From Pseudomonas lactis (GTDB lineage Bacteria; Pseudomonadota; Gammaproteobacteria; Pseudomonadales; Pseudomonadaceae), in contig NZ_JYLO01000005.1 of assembly GCF_001439845.1 (NCBI RefSeq), positions 367,503-431,502 of the forward strand: 64,000 bases of DNA, read 5' to 3'. The notes below the pieces were generated by a model. That model did not search any database. It had not been told where the DNA came from and was given only the letters and a program-made list of their open reading frames with translations. Below are positions 7,198 to 16,801 of the stretch, in pieces. Made by a program: the position numbers and the translations under genes. Each line of letters opens with the position of its first letter. Within the stretch, counting starts at the first letter, position 1.

Positions 7198-9567
7198 TCA
7201 CGGCGCTGCTTGCCAGTCGTCGTTGATACGCGGCCCGTTGGCCACGCAGCGCCAGCCGCCTGCTGCGTCATTGAGTTGGTGCGCGGCGTGCTGCACATCC
7301 TCGCGTGTGCGCTGTTGAATCAACTGTTGAAGCTGATCCAGATAACCCGACGAATGACCTGCCAAGTGCGCATGCCAGAGCAACTCGGCAGCTTCGTTGA
7401 TGGGCAGCGTCTGGGCCGAGAACTGCTGCGCGAGGGCCTGGTTACCCAAGTCGGGGCAGCGCTCGATCAACGACGGCAGTTGCCTCAGGAAGGCCTGCAA
7501 CTGTTCGACGATGCCGTCCAGGGAAGTGCTGGGCGATTGCACCCCAAACAGCAGGCCGGTTTGGCCGTTGATTGGTCGGATGCCGCTGAACACGGCGTAG
7601 CCGATTTGCAATTCGACTCTCAGGCGCTGGTAGAACGGCCCCTGGAGCACATGCGCGAGCAAGCGCCAGTTGGCTTCATCGGCGAGAGATCGCGTCGGTG
7701 CTGGGCAAAATAGCAGTAGCGCCGCCTCGCTGGATTCGGTGTTGACTGCGTGCCAGCGCTTTTGTCCGTCAAGGGCCTGAGGTGTGAAAGGCTGAGTTGC
7801 CGGTTGCCCAGGCAACCGGGCCGCTGCGGCTTTGATCGCCGCTTCACAGGCGGCGGGCAGACCTGCGCCCAGCCCCTGCCAGCGTGCTGTGGCCCAGGAC
7901 GCTGTCGTCCCCTGAGGCTCGGGTTGAACACCGGCACAGCAAGCAGGCAACGCCTTGAGCAGTTCCCGGATGGCGATCATCGGCGCGGGAGCGGGCGACG
8001 GTTCATCCGAGCCACTCAGGCACCGCGCCAACGCTTCGAGCACCGCCGGCATGGGCTCGTGGAGGCCGTGCATCTTCACCTGCCAGTCAGTGGCGATCGT
8101 TTCGCAAGACAACTCGACGCCCGCCTGCCGTGCCTGTTCGCACAACGGCCGCAACAGGCTTTCCAGCCCGGTGGGTACCGCCGAGTCAAACCGCCAGTGC
8201 AGGTACAGCGCACCTTCGCCCGTGTCATCCGCCAACGCCTGGCTGAAGGTCAGCGCCGACAGCTCCCGTCGGCCCCGTGAGCGATCCTGGGCAAAGGTAC
8301 GCAAGCCACGATGGGCGCTGGTTTGGCCGCGAATCAGGCCGGCGCGTTCTTCCTTGGCGGGCGCACGAAGAAAAGGATTGTTAGGCGGCAGTTGCCAAGG
8401 GTGCCGGGAGGCGGGCAGGTGCAGTGAATCGAGCATGGCCCTGAGGGCAGCGGCGCCTTGTTCCGACAAGTCGTGGGCGTCGTTGCGCGCCAAGACTAGG
8501 GCGCCTTGGACCTGTTGCTGGCGAGCATTGAGCAAGGCGAATTCTTCGCGTAACGCTGTCCAGTCGCTGTGTGCGAAGAAACTCAGCCAGTCGTGCAGTA
8601 ACTCTTCGATCTGCGTGGCCGGTTCGCGCTCGCTGCCGAGAGTGAAGTGGATATCCAGCACGGCTTGATCCGCAAACTGGTACAGCACGGACGCCTGCAG
8701 CGCGATGGCCAGTCGTTGTGCTTGCAGTTCGGCGAACAGCCCGCCGGGGGCCGAGGCGTTGAGCCAGGTGCAGAGAAACGCCAGCGCTTCCCGCGGCGCG
8801 TTACAGGTAATGACTTGATGCAGGTGTTGGCCGGCGACGTGTTGATAGCGGCGTGCCGAGCCTTGCATCAAGGCCGGTGGAGCGGCCTGCGGGTGCAATG
8901 GCCCGGGTGTCAGTTGGTCACTGAACTGCTGGGCCATGGCCTGCAGGTCTGTCAGCGATTGTGGGCCGGCAAGGCTCAAAGTCATCTGCCCGCTTTGATA
9001 AAAGTGTGCGTGGAACCCGCGCAAGGCTTGCTGAAAGGCCTCGCTTTCCACCGGCAGGCTGTCGCGGTTGCCGGCATGAAAACCGCGCAACGGATGATCC
9101 GCTGCCAAGCCTTGCAGCAGCGCCACTTGTTGTTGGGCCTTGGCATCCTGGGACCAGGCGATGAACTCCGCGTCGAGCACTTCGCGCTCACGCTGTTGAT
9201 CGTCGAGGTTCAGGCGTGGGTGCGTCAGCATATCCGCCAACCGCATCAGCCCGTCTGCAAATACCGGCACCGGCAGTTCAAAGAAAAACTCGGTGATGCG
9301 CTCACGGGTGCTGGCATTGACCTGCCCGCCGTGTCGCTGCACGTAGGCCATCAGCCCTTCGCCGGCTGGAAAACGCTCGGTACCGAGAAACAACAAGTGC
9401 TCAAGAAAATGCGCCAGCCCAGGCCAAGCCAATGGCACGTCATGGCTGCCGGCAGCCACCTGTAAAACGGCGGCGCAGCGCTTCAAGCGTGGCGCATGGC
9501 GCAGGCAAACCCGCAGGCCATTGGCGAGGGTCAGGTGAACGGGATGAGGGTGAACCGGCGCAGGCAT
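7198..9567 (-). CDS. pqqF: M16 metallopeptidase PqqF, PQQ maturation
   Basis: PqqF is an insulinase-family (M16) zinc protease thought to cut the cross-linked PqqA peptide. The inverted zinc motif HFLEH lies near residue 56, with a downstream Glu in the REREVLDAEF region. The 789-residue length fits two or more M16 repeats. ATG 9567 is preferred over GTG 9573 because GGAA sits 6 bp before it. It lies upstream of pqqA in the same direction. The last third is poorly conserved, as is common in pseudomonad PqqF. Confidence 0.92.
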   Translation of the reverse strand: MPAPVHPHPVHLTLANGLRVCLRHAPRLKRCAAVLQVAAGSHDVPLAWPGLAHFLEHLLFLGTERFPAGEGLMAYVQRHGGQVNASTRERITEFFFELPVPVFADGLMRLADMLTHPRLNLDDQQREREVLDAEFIAWSQDAKAQQQVALLQGLAADHPLRGFHAGNRDSLPVESEAFQQALRGFHAHFYQSGQMTLSLAGPQSLTDLQAMAQQFSDQLTPGPLHPQAAPPALMQGSARRYQHVAGQHLHQVITCNAPREALAFLCTWLNASAPGGLFAELQAQRLAIALQASVLYQFADQAVLDIHFTLGSEREPATQIEELLHDWLSFFAHSDWTALREEFALLNARQQQVQGALVLARNDAHDLSEQGAAALRAMLDSLHLPASRHPWQLPPNNPFLRAPAKEERAGLIRGQTSAHRGLRTFAQDRSRGRRELSALTFSQALADDTGEGALYLHWRFDSAVPTGLESLLRPLCEQARQAGVELSCETIATDWQVKMHGLHEPMPAVLEALARCLSGSDEPSPAPAPMIAIRELLKALPACCAGVQPEPQGTTASWATARWQGLGAGLPAACEAAIKAAAARLPGQPATQPFTPQALDGQKRWHAVNTESSEAALLLFCPAPTRSLADEANWRLLAHVLQGPFYQRLRVELQIGYAVFSGIRPINGQTGLLFGVQSPSTSLDGIVEQLQAFLRQLPSLIERCPDLGNQALAQQFSAQTLPINEAAELLWHAHLAGHSSGYLDQLQQLIQQRTREDVQHAAHQLNDAAGGWRCVANGPRINDDWQAAP

Positions 9568-9615
9568 GGGCACTTCCGAGGCGTGGGAAGTGCCTATGCT
9601 AGCAAACCCAATGGG

Positions 9616-10410
9616 TCAGGGCTTGTGCAGTGCGCCGTAGAGTTCGGCGCGACGGTCTTGCAGGTAGTGGTTGGCGGCTCGGGCGTCGAATATCGATTGG
9701 CGCTCCAGGGTGCCGACGATCAAGGCTTCATCCAGGCCGGCCTGGGCAATTCGCTGGCCGTCCGGCGCGGCAATGCTGCTTTGCCCGCAGTAGTGAATCT
9801 CGCCTTCGTGCCCGCAGTAGTTGGCATAGGCCACGAAACATTGGTTTTCAAAGGCGCGCGCCCGTACGGTGACGTCGGCAACAAAGTCGAACGGCACCAT
9901 ATTGGCGGTGGGCACCAGGATCAGTTCGGCACCGGCCAGGGCCAGGCGCCGGGTGTTTTCCGGAAACTCCAAGTCGTAGCAAATCAGCATGCCCACCTTC
10001 CACCCGTTCAATTCCACCACCGGGAAATCATCGGGGCCGGCGCTGAACATCGAGTGATCAAGATCGCCAAACAGGTGGGTCTTACGGTAGTTGCACAGGC
10101 GCTTGCCGTGGGCGTCAATCAACTGCACGGCGTTGTAGATCTGGCCGTCGTCGGCCCGCTCCGGGTAGCCATACAGAATCGCCAGCCCGGCACCTTGCGC
10201 CAGTTCGGCAATTGCCTGCGCCGACGGCCCATCCTGTGCCTCGGCCAGTGCGCCAACGGCTTCGGCGCCAATGTTATAGCCGCTGAGGAACATCTCTGGC
10301 AGCACCAGCACATCGGCGCCGTGTGCCTCATGGGCCAACCGGTGCAGGCGCTGCAGGTTAGCGGCCACATCCAGCGGCAGTGGCGGGCATTGGTACAAGG
10401 CGACACGCAT
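9616..10410 (-). CDS. davA: 5-aminopentanamidase DavA (nitrilase superfamily)
   Basis: DavA hydrolyses 5-aminopentanamide to 5-aminovalerate in lysine degradation. The 264-residue carbon-nitrogen hydrolase shows the Glu-Lys-Cys triad: Glu in LVLPEMFLSGYNI, Lys in NYRKTHLFG and Cys in MLICYDLEFPEN. ATG 10410 is selected because AAGGAG is placed 6 bp upstream; a TTG at 10416 has no spacing. The gene starts 10 bp after the davB stop, so both form one transcript. Substrate is inferred from resemblance to DavA and pairing with davB. Confidence 0.9.
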   Translation of the reverse strand: MRVALYQCPPLPLDVAANLQRLHRLAHEAHGADVLVLPEMFLSGYNIGAEAVGALAEAQDGPSAQAIAELAQGAGLAILYGYPERADDGQIYNAVQLIDAHGKRLCNYRKTHLFGDLDHSMFSAGPDDFPVVELNGWKVGMLICYDLEFPENTRRLALAGAELILVPTANMVPFDFVADVTVRARAFENQCFVAYANYCGHEGEIHYCGQSSIAAPDGQRIAQAGLDEALIVGTLERQSIFDARAANHYLQDRRAELYGALHKP

Positions 10411-10420
10411 GCTCAACTCC

Positions 10421-12124
10421 TTATTCTGCCAGGGCGATGGGCCCTATTTCATCGAACACGTCGCCCGGGCCTGGGTTCTGCGGGTGGGTGCTGCCTCCGA
10501 AGTGGTTCATGATCCCCCACACCGCGTTGAGCGAGGTTTGTACCGCGCCTTCGACCCAGGCAGGCGTCCACGATACATCATCACCGGCGATGAAGATCCC
10601 GCGTTGTTCGGCAGGCATATCCTTTTGCATGAAGTGCGCATACATCCGCTGGTTGTAGCGATAGTGGCCGGGCAAGGCGCCTTTGAAAGCCCCGAGGAAA
10701 TGCGGATCGGCCTCCCAGGATACGGTGATCGGGTCGCCGATGATGCGCGCCTTGATGTCGACTTTGGGGTAGATCTTCTTCAGTGCATCGAGGGCCAGTT
10801 TCACCCGCTTGTCGATAGGCTGGGGCAGCATCTTCAGCGCGTCGCTCATCCACGAGTAGGACAGGCAGATCACCCCCGGCTTGTCGTCGCCGTTATCGAA
10901 CAGGTAGGTGCCACGGGTCAGGCGGTCGGTGAGGGTCATGCTCATCAGGTCGCGACCGGTTTGTGGGTCTTTGTCTTTCCAGAATGGGCGGTCAACCATC
11001 ACGAAGGTTTTCGAGGACTGCATGTAGCGAGTGCGATCCAGGGCCATCCACATTTTTTGTGAGAACAGGGTTTCATCGCATTCGATCTGGGTGGTCAGCA
11101 GCCAGCTTTGGCAGGTGGTCAGCACTGCCGCGTATTCGCGGGTGTCGCCGTAGTTGTCGGTAACGGCGAAACGGCCATCGGCGGCGTGGGCGATGCGCTT
11201 CACGCCGGCCCGTGGCGCACCTCTATGCAGCGAGCTCAGGCTGGTACCGGCCGGCCAGTGGGCGCAGCGTTCCGGCACATGGCGCCAGATGCCCATGGGC
11301 ACTTGGGCCACGCCACCGACGATCAGGTGTTGATGATCATCGCAGTTGGTCATCACCACACGGAAGATTTCCAGCATGGAGTTGGGGAAGTCAGAGTCCC
11401 AGCCGCCGGTACCGAAACCGACCTGGCCAAACACCTCGCGGTGGTGGAACGACAATTTGGCGAAGGCTTTGGAGGTGGCGACGAAGTCGTAGAAGGTACG
11501 GTCATCCCACAGCGGCACGAGCTTGTTCCATAGCTCCTTGAGCCTAGGCACGTCGCGGTCGCGGATCGCCTGCTGGATATCGCCGAACTGTGAACCGGCT
11601 TCCAGAGCGTCGGCCCAGGCATCGGCCACTTCCTGAAACAGTGCAGGCAAGTCGGCGAGTTTTTGCGCGTAGTGGGTCTGGCCTTCCAGATCGATCACGG
11701 TGCTGCCGGACGCCGGAGTGAGCGGGTTGGGAAAGGGCTTGGTCTCCAGCCCCAGCTTGTCCACGTAATGGTAGAACGCGGTGGAGGACACCGGGAACCG
11801 CATGCCGCCCAGCTCGGCGATGATGCCTTCGGCGCCTTCAAAGGCCTGCGAGCGCAAGCGGCCACCCATCTTCGAGGCTTCATACACCACTGGCTTGAGC
11901 CCCAGCTTCATCAGCTCGTAGGCCGCAACCAGGCCCGCGATCCCGGCACCGACGATCGCCACTTCGGCGCCATGGTTAACCGCAGGAATACTGCCCAGCC
12001 CGGCGGGGTGTTCGATCCAGTCATCAAAGGCAAACGGGAAATCCGGGCCGAAGATGGTGATGGGTTTCTTGCCGTCGCCCGGGTGGCGATTGGGCTTGCT
12101 GAGGGTGCTGGACGGAATGCTCAT
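10421..12124 (-). CDS. davB: L-lysine 2-monooxygenase DavB
   Basis: This flavoprotein oxidatively decarboxylates L-lysine to 5-aminopentanamide. The 567-residue sequence has an N-terminal FAD Rossmann motif, VAIVGAGIAGLVAAYELMKL, at about 55-74, then the Glu-ending second strand VVYEASKMGGRLRS. A C-terminal GDDVSWTPAWVEGAVQTSLN segment closes the FAD site as in amine oxidases. It heads davB-davA; an Lrp-type gene lies just upstream in the same orientation, with a 147-bp gap that presumably carries the promoter. Confidence 0.92.
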   Translation of the reverse strand: MSIPSSTLSKPNRHPGDGKKPITIFGPDFPFAFDDWIEHPAGLGSIPAVNHGAEVAIVGAGIAGLVAAYELMKLGLKPVVYEASKMGGRLRSQAFEGAEGIIAELGGMRFPVSSTAFYHYVDKLGLETKPFPNPLTPASGSTVIDLEGQTHYAQKLADLPALFQEVADAWADALEAGSQFGDIQQAIRDRDVPRLKELWNKLVPLWDDRTFYDFVATSKAFAKLSFHHREVFGQVGFGTGGWDSDFPNSMLEIFRVVMTNCDDHQHLIVGGVAQVPMGIWRHVPERCAHWPAGTSLSSLHRGAPRAGVKRIAHAADGRFAVTDNYGDTREYAAVLTTCQSWLLTTQIECDETLFSQKMWMALDRTRYMQSSKTFVMVDRPFWKDKDPQTGRDLMSMTLTDRLTRGTYLFDNGDDKPGVICLSYSWMSDALKMLPQPIDKRVKLALDALKKIYPKVDIKARIIGDPITVSWEADPHFLGAFKGALPGHYRYNQRMYAHFMQKDMPAEQRGIFIAGDDVSWTPAWVEGAVQTSLNAVWGIMNHFGGSTHPQNPGPGDVFDEIGPIALAE

Positions 12125-12271
12125 GGCTGACCTTACTGACGGCTCGGCGGGAGGAGGGCCCGTTGAGTATAGGAAGAGATGGCAGCCAGTTTAGGGAGCG
12201 TTGCGCTCGTTAATAAGACGCAATGTGTCGTCGTATTGCACTAGTTTTAGTCAATATGACGAATATAGTGA

Positions 12272-12718
12272 TCAGATTGGTTGTCCGCGATCCAGTTTGT
12301 TACTGAGGATGATCGAGGTGGTGGTTTTCTCTACACCGTCGACACTGCCGATCTGGTCCAGCAATTGGTCCAGTTGCTCCGGCGAATCGGTGCGCAGCCA
12401 AGCCACGTAATCAAACTCCCCACTTACCGCGCACAACTGCTGCACCTGGGCCATGGCGCTCAGCCTGCGCAACACCTCTTTGCCCGAACGGGGTTGCACG
12501 GTAATGCCCACATAAGCCTGCAACCCACCATCCGCAACGCGCTGGCCCAGGCGCACGCCGTAACCCGTGATGACCTGGGTTTTTTCCAGGCGGGCCAGAC
12601 GCGACGTGACGGTGGTACGCGCGATGCCCAACTGCCGGGCGAGCATGGCCACGCTTTCACGGGCGTTGAGCTGTAGGGCGGCGATCAGTTGGCGGTCGAT
12701 TTCGTCTAGGGCGGGCAA
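12272..12718 (-). CDS. Lrp/AsnC-family transcriptional regulator, probable regulator of davBA
   Basis: The chosen TTG start at 12718 has GGAG 7 bp upstream and gives 148 residues, typical for Lrp/AsnC proteins; a longer frame to 12802 adds an unconserved leader. DEIDRQLIAALQLNARESVA opens the N-terminal HTH (about 4-60) and the RAM ligand domain follows (about 70-140). Lrp proteins often sense amino acids. Its position just upstream of the lysine genes davBA suggests that it senses lysine or a derivative; this is inference. Confidence 0.85.
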   Translation of the reverse strand: MPALDEIDRQLIAALQLNARESVAMLARQLGIARTTVTSRLARLEKTQVITGYGVRLGQRVADGGLQAYVGITVQPRSGKEVLRRLSAMAQVQQLCAVSGEFDYVAWLRTDSPEQLDQLLDQIGSVDGVEKTTTSIILSNKLDRGQPI

Positions 12719-12800
12719 GGGGGAGCTCCAGTGCGAGAGGGCAGTGAGCAGGCATGTTACAGGCTTGGCCCTGCGGAAAAAATCACTCGGCCAGATACGC

Positions 12801-12826
12801 AAAAGCCGCGCAATGCGCGGCTTTCT
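12801..12826. terminator. Terminator downstream of the CAU tRNA gene
   Basis: AAAGCCGCGCAATGCGCGGCTTT forms a near-perfect hairpin. T tracts exist on both strands, the minus-strand one serving the tRNA transcript. Confidence 0.85.
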
Positions 12827-12830
12827 TGTG

Positions 12831-12907
<77 letters not shown>

Positions 12908-12922
12908 TCAGTAGGTCGCGGA

Positions 12923-15900
12923 TTATAACGATGGTTTGTTCACTGTGCCATCCGAAAAATCCTCATGCCGTGTACGAAGGAAGCTGGCGGCAAAAAGCTC
13001 CGGCGGCAGGGGCAGGCTGACGATGTAGCCTTGCATCTGTTCACACCCCTCGCTTGCGAGGAATGCTTGTTGTGCCGGGGTCTCCACGCCTTCGGCGATG
13101 ATGGTGAATTGCATGCTGTGGCCCAGGGCGATGATGGCGCGCACGATGGCTGCATCGTGAGGGTCGTCGGGCAAGCCGCGGACGAAGGATTGGTCGATCT
13201 TGAGGAAGTCCAGGGGCAGGCGTTTGAGGTAGCTGAGGGACGAGTAGCCGGTGCCGAAATCGTCGATCGCCAGCTGTACGCCCAGGCGCTTGAGTTGGTG
13301 CAACACCGCGAGCGCTTCTTCGGCTTGGCTCATGATGAAGTTTTCGGTGATTTCCAGTTGCAGGCAGCCGGGTTCGAGGCGGTAATCGCGCAGCAGTTGT
13401 TCTATACGTGACAGCAGGTTGGGGTGACGCAGTTGCGCGCCTGCGAGGTTGACCGACAGGGGGCCGAAGTCCTCGAAAGCCGCTTGCCAGGCGTGCAGTT
13501 GTCGGCAGGCCTGTTCCAGTACCCAGTCGCCGATTTGCAGGATCGTGCCGTTCTCTTCGGCCAGGGCGATAAAGTGCTCGGGCGGGACCTCGCCCAGCGT
13601 CGGGTGATGCCAGCGGATCAAGGCTTCGGCGCCGATCAGTTGTTGGGTGATCAGGCTGCGTTTGGGTTGGTAATACAGACTCAACTCTTCACGTTCGATG
13701 GCGCGGCGCAGTTCGTGCTCCAGCGCTACGCGTTCATTGGCTTGGGCAGTCAGGTCGCGGGTATAGCGCTCGACCCGGTTACGCCCCTTGGCTTTGGAGC
13801 GATACATCGCGGCGTCGGCATTTTTGACCAGGGTCGCCACGTCGGTGCCGTCCTGTGGATACAGGCTGGTGCCGATACTGGCGCTGATAAAGAACTCATG
13901 CTCGCCGGCCTGGAAGGGCGGGGTAAAGCAGTCGAGCAGTTTGTTCGCCAAGTGCTGGGCGTCGCTGGCCTGTTGCAAACCGGGCAGCAGGATGATGAAT
14001 TCGTCGCCGCCCAAGCGAGCAACGGTGTCCACGTCCCGCAACTGCTCCTTGAGGCGTACGGCGATGTCTTTGAGCAGCAGGTCGCCGACCGGGTGACCGA
14101 GGCTGTCGTTGATGTGTTTGAACCGGTCGAGGTCGAGAAACAGCACCGCGCCCTGCTTGCCACTTTCCTGCTGGCCGTTGAGGGCGGCTTGCAGCCGGTT
14201 TTCGAACAGCGTGCGATTGGGCAGGCCGGTCAATGGGTCGTGGTGGGCCTGATAGTCGAGGCGTGCCTGGGCCAGCTTGAGGCTGGAGATGTCGGCGAAC
14301 ACGGCAACGAAGTGCGTGACCAATTGTTCGCGGTTACGCACGGCGCTGATGGTCAACCAACTCGGATACACCTCGCCGTTCTTACGGCGGTTGGAAATCT
14401 CACCTTGCCAGTGGCCGTGGGTCGTCAACTGGTGCCACATCGCCGCATAGAACGCGCTGTCATGCAGGCCGGAGGCAAGCAGACGCGGGGTATGACCAAG
14501 GGCTTCACCCTCGCTATAGCCGGTTATCTCAGTGAAGGCGCGGTTGACGGCGCTGATGTTCTGCCGTGTGTCGGTGATCAAGACGCCTTCGGCGGTGCTT
14601 TCGAACACCGTGGCGGCCTGCTGCAGTTTTTCCTGCATTAACTGGCGTTCGGTGATGTCCCGGGCGATGGTCAGCATGCAATCTTCGTCGCCAATCGGCA
14701 GCGGGCGGCTGGACACTTCGCACAGGCGAATCTGGCCGTCGGCACGACGGATATGGCAGATGAAATCGCGGACAAAACCGTCGCGCTGCATCAATTCGAG
14801 CATGTGCTTGCGTTCGTTGAGGTCGACCCAGATGCCCAGGTCCAGGGCTGATTGGTCGAGTGAAGAGGCGCTGGTGAAGCCGGTCAGGTGGCTGAAACCC
14901 TCGTTTACTTCGATCAGCAGGCCGTCGCTCTGGCGGCTCAGCAGCAAGCCATCGGGGGAGGCATGGAAGGCTTTGGCAAACTTTTCTTCGGAGGTTTGCA
15001 GTCGCTGTTGGGTTTCCTTGAGCTGGGTGATGTCCCGCACCACCACCACTAAGGCTTCGGTGGTGTCGAGTTGGAACGGCTCGGCTGAGATCAGACCGGT
15101 AAAGGCCTGGCCATTGCTGCGCAGAAACGGCATTTCCAGGTTGCGGATGCTGGTGGTCTGTACTCGTTGCAGCAAATCCGGGCCGCCCCCTTGAATACCC
15201 CATATATTCAGGTCGGGGGCGGTTTTGCCCACCACCTCGTCGGCGCGTAGACCAATCTGGTCCTCGAATGCCTTGTTGACCTCCAGCAAGCAGCCATCAG
15301 ACAACCGGGCAATCACCAGAATGTCGGGGCACTGCTGAAACACCGAGGCAAATTTCTGCTCGGACAGTTGCAGGGCTTCTTCGGTGCGCTTGGCTTCGCT
15401 GATGTCGATCATCAGGCCGCGCAGCACCGGCTCATGGCCGTGTTCGATCAGGCTGACAATGTCACGTACCCACAGGCAGCGGCCATCAGCGGTGATGACT
15501 CGGTAATCAATACTGTGATCGCGGTTTGCACGGGTTTCCCGATAGCAATAGGCCTCGGCGCGAGTCAGGTCGGCGGGGTGGATGATGTTGCGCCAGAAAC
15601 CTGGAATCAGCCAATGAGCGCGGGGATAGCCGAGCAGGTCTTCGGCATGGGGCGACACATAGCTGTAGGTGAAATCGCTGATGCTTGCTTCCCAGGCGAT
15701 GGCGGACAAGCTCTCCACCAGGCCGCGATAGTGGTACTCGCTGCTTCGCAGTTCTTGCTCAAGGGCGACCCGGCGGGAAATTTCCGAGCTGAGCCGGCGA
15801 TTGATCCGAATGACGATTGCCAGCACCGTACTCAATAGCAGCACCGCTGGCAGGCCGTACGTGAGCAGGTCAGCCCAGAAGGTGCGGTGATCGGTGAAAC

Positions 15901-16666
15901 TACCGACCCAGTGTTGTTGGATCGCATCAGTTTCGGCTGAGCTGAGGTCGGCGAGGACTTTGTCCAGGATGCCCACCAGGATTTTTTCATCCCGCGGCAC
16001 GCCCATTGCCAGTTGGTAGCGGTAGGGCGTTTCGCCGCTGACGTACAGGCCGTCGAGCTTGAGTTGGCGCAGGCTCCAGACGCTGGAGGCCAGGTCGCCG
16101 ACTACGGCATCCACTTCATCGGTGGCCAGGGCTTGCAGCGTCGAACTGACGTTGGGCATCGCCACCAGATTCAGGTCCGGATGGTGGGTACGCAGCAGTT
16201 CATGGGGCGCGTAGTTTTCCACTACGGCAATTTTCAGCCCGTACAAATCCTTGAGGCTGCGTGGTTTTGCGCCGCCTTCATGGGCCAGGATGACAATGGG
16301 GAAGTCGAGATAGGGGCGTGTAAAGGCCAGGAAATTCTGGCGTTCGGGGGTGGACATGATGCCAGGCAGCAGGTCGAGCTGGTTATTGCGGGCTTGTTCA
16401 AGCACCGCGGTCCAGTTAACGGGTTCGATCAGTTTGATTCGAACGCCCAGACGGTCTTGGAGTAAGCGTACGTAATCGGCAGCCAGGCCCTGATATCGGC
16501 CATTTTCATCGCGATATTCAAACGGAGGCCAGGACGCGTCCACGCCGAGGCGCAGCTCCTGATGGTCCGCCAACCAGCTACGCTCATCATCCGTAAGAGT
16601 CAACGCGCCAGCCGTTGCGGTCCAGGTCAGCAGCGACAGCAGTATCACGGTCGGCAATCTGGGCAT
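12923..16666 (-). CDS. rmcA: Membrane-bound c-di-GMP cyclase/phosphodiesterase RmcA (SBP-PAS-GGDEF-EAL)
   Basis: The 1247-residue protein is translated from 16666 (MPRLPTVILLSLL, a signal peptide). Order: periplasmic solute-binding type 3 domain about 30-255; one membrane helix near 275-300 (LPAVLLLSTVLAIVIRI); several PAS domains about 330-800; GGDEF with intact GGDEF near residue 884 and an RxxD inhibitory site (RDVD) five residues before it; EAL about 985-1235 with EALIRW, ENF, DDFGTG and AEGVET. Both catalytic halves look active. Domain order, length and position next to rpoD match P. aeruginosa RmcA (PA0575), a redox-responsive modulator of c-di-GMP. The periplasmic ligand is unknown. 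Confidence 0.9.
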   Translation of the reverse strand: MPRLPTVILLSLLTWTATAGALTLTDDERSWLADHQELRLGVDASWPPFEYRDENGRYQGLAADYVRLLQDRLGVRIKLIEPVNWTAVLEQARNNQLDLLPGIMSTPERQNFLAFTRPYLDFPIVILAHEGGAKPRSLKDLYGLKIAVVENYAPHELLRTHHPDLNLVAMPNVSSTLQALATDEVDAVVGDLASSVWSLRQLKLDGLYVSGETPYRYQLAMGVPRDEKILVGILDKVLADLSSAETDAIQQHWVGSFTDHRTFWADLLTYGLPAVLLLSTVLAIVIRINRRLSSEISRRVALEQELRSSEYHYRGLVESLSAIAWEASISDFTYSYVSPHAEDLLGYPRAHWLIPGFWRNIIHPADLTRAEAYCYRETRANRDHSIDYRVITADGRCLWVRDIVSLIEHGHEPVLRGLMIDISEAKRTEEALQLSEQKFASVFQQCPDILVIARLSDGCLLEVNKAFEDQIGLRADEVVGKTAPDLNIWGIQGGGPDLLQRVQTTSIRNLEMPFLRSNGQAFTGLISAEPFQLDTTEALVVVVRDITQLKETQQRLQTSEEKFAKAFHASPDGLLLSRQSDGLLIEVNEGFSHLTGFTSASSLDQSALDLGIWVDLNERKHMLELMQRDGFVRDFICHIRRADGQIRLCEVSSRPLPIGDEDCMLTIARDITERQLMQEKLQQAATVFESTAEGVLITDTRQNISAVNRAFTEITGYSEGEALGHTPRLLASGLHDSAFYAAMWHQLTTHGHWQGEISNRRKNGEVYPSWLTISAVRNREQLVTHFVAVFADISSLKLAQARLDYQAHHDPLTGLPNRTLFENRLQAALNGQQESGKQGAVLFLDLDRFKHINDSLGHPVGDLLLKDIAVRLKEQLRDVDTVARLGGDEFIILLPGLQQASDAQHLANKLLDCFTPPFQAGEHEFFISASIGTSLYPQDGTDVATLVKNADAAMYRSKAKGRNRVERYTRDLTAQANERVALEHELRRAIEREELSLYYQPKRSLITQQLIGAEALIRWHHPTLGEVPPEHFIALAEENGTILQIGDWVLEQACRQLHAWQAAFEDFGPLSVNLAGAQLRHPNLLSRIEQLLRDYRLEPGCLQLEITENFIMSQAEEALAVLHQLKRLGVQLAIDDFGTGYSSLSYLKRLPLDFLKIDQSFVRGLPDDPHDAAIVRAIIALGHSMQFTIIAEGVETPAQQAFLASEGCEQMQGYIVSLPLPPELFAASFLRTRHEDFSDGTVNKPSL

Positions 16667-16769
16667 AACGGTCTCGTTATGGCACGGGGAATGTCTCGAG
16701 TGTAGACGGGCATTGCGGGGGCGGGGTGATGCGGGGCAGTAAATCTGTGGAAAGCGGTCGGTAGAAAGC

Positions 16770-16796
16770 AAAACCCCCGGCCTGGGCCGGGGGTTC
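16770..16796 (-). terminator. Terminator of rpoD
   Basis: AACCCCCGGCC-CA-GGCCGGGGGTT hairpin, 5 bp after the rpoD stop, with TTTTGC on the minus strand. The spacer to rmcA is short, so it also separates rpoD from rmcA. Confidence 0.85.
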
Positions 16797-16801
16797 TGGT
16801 A

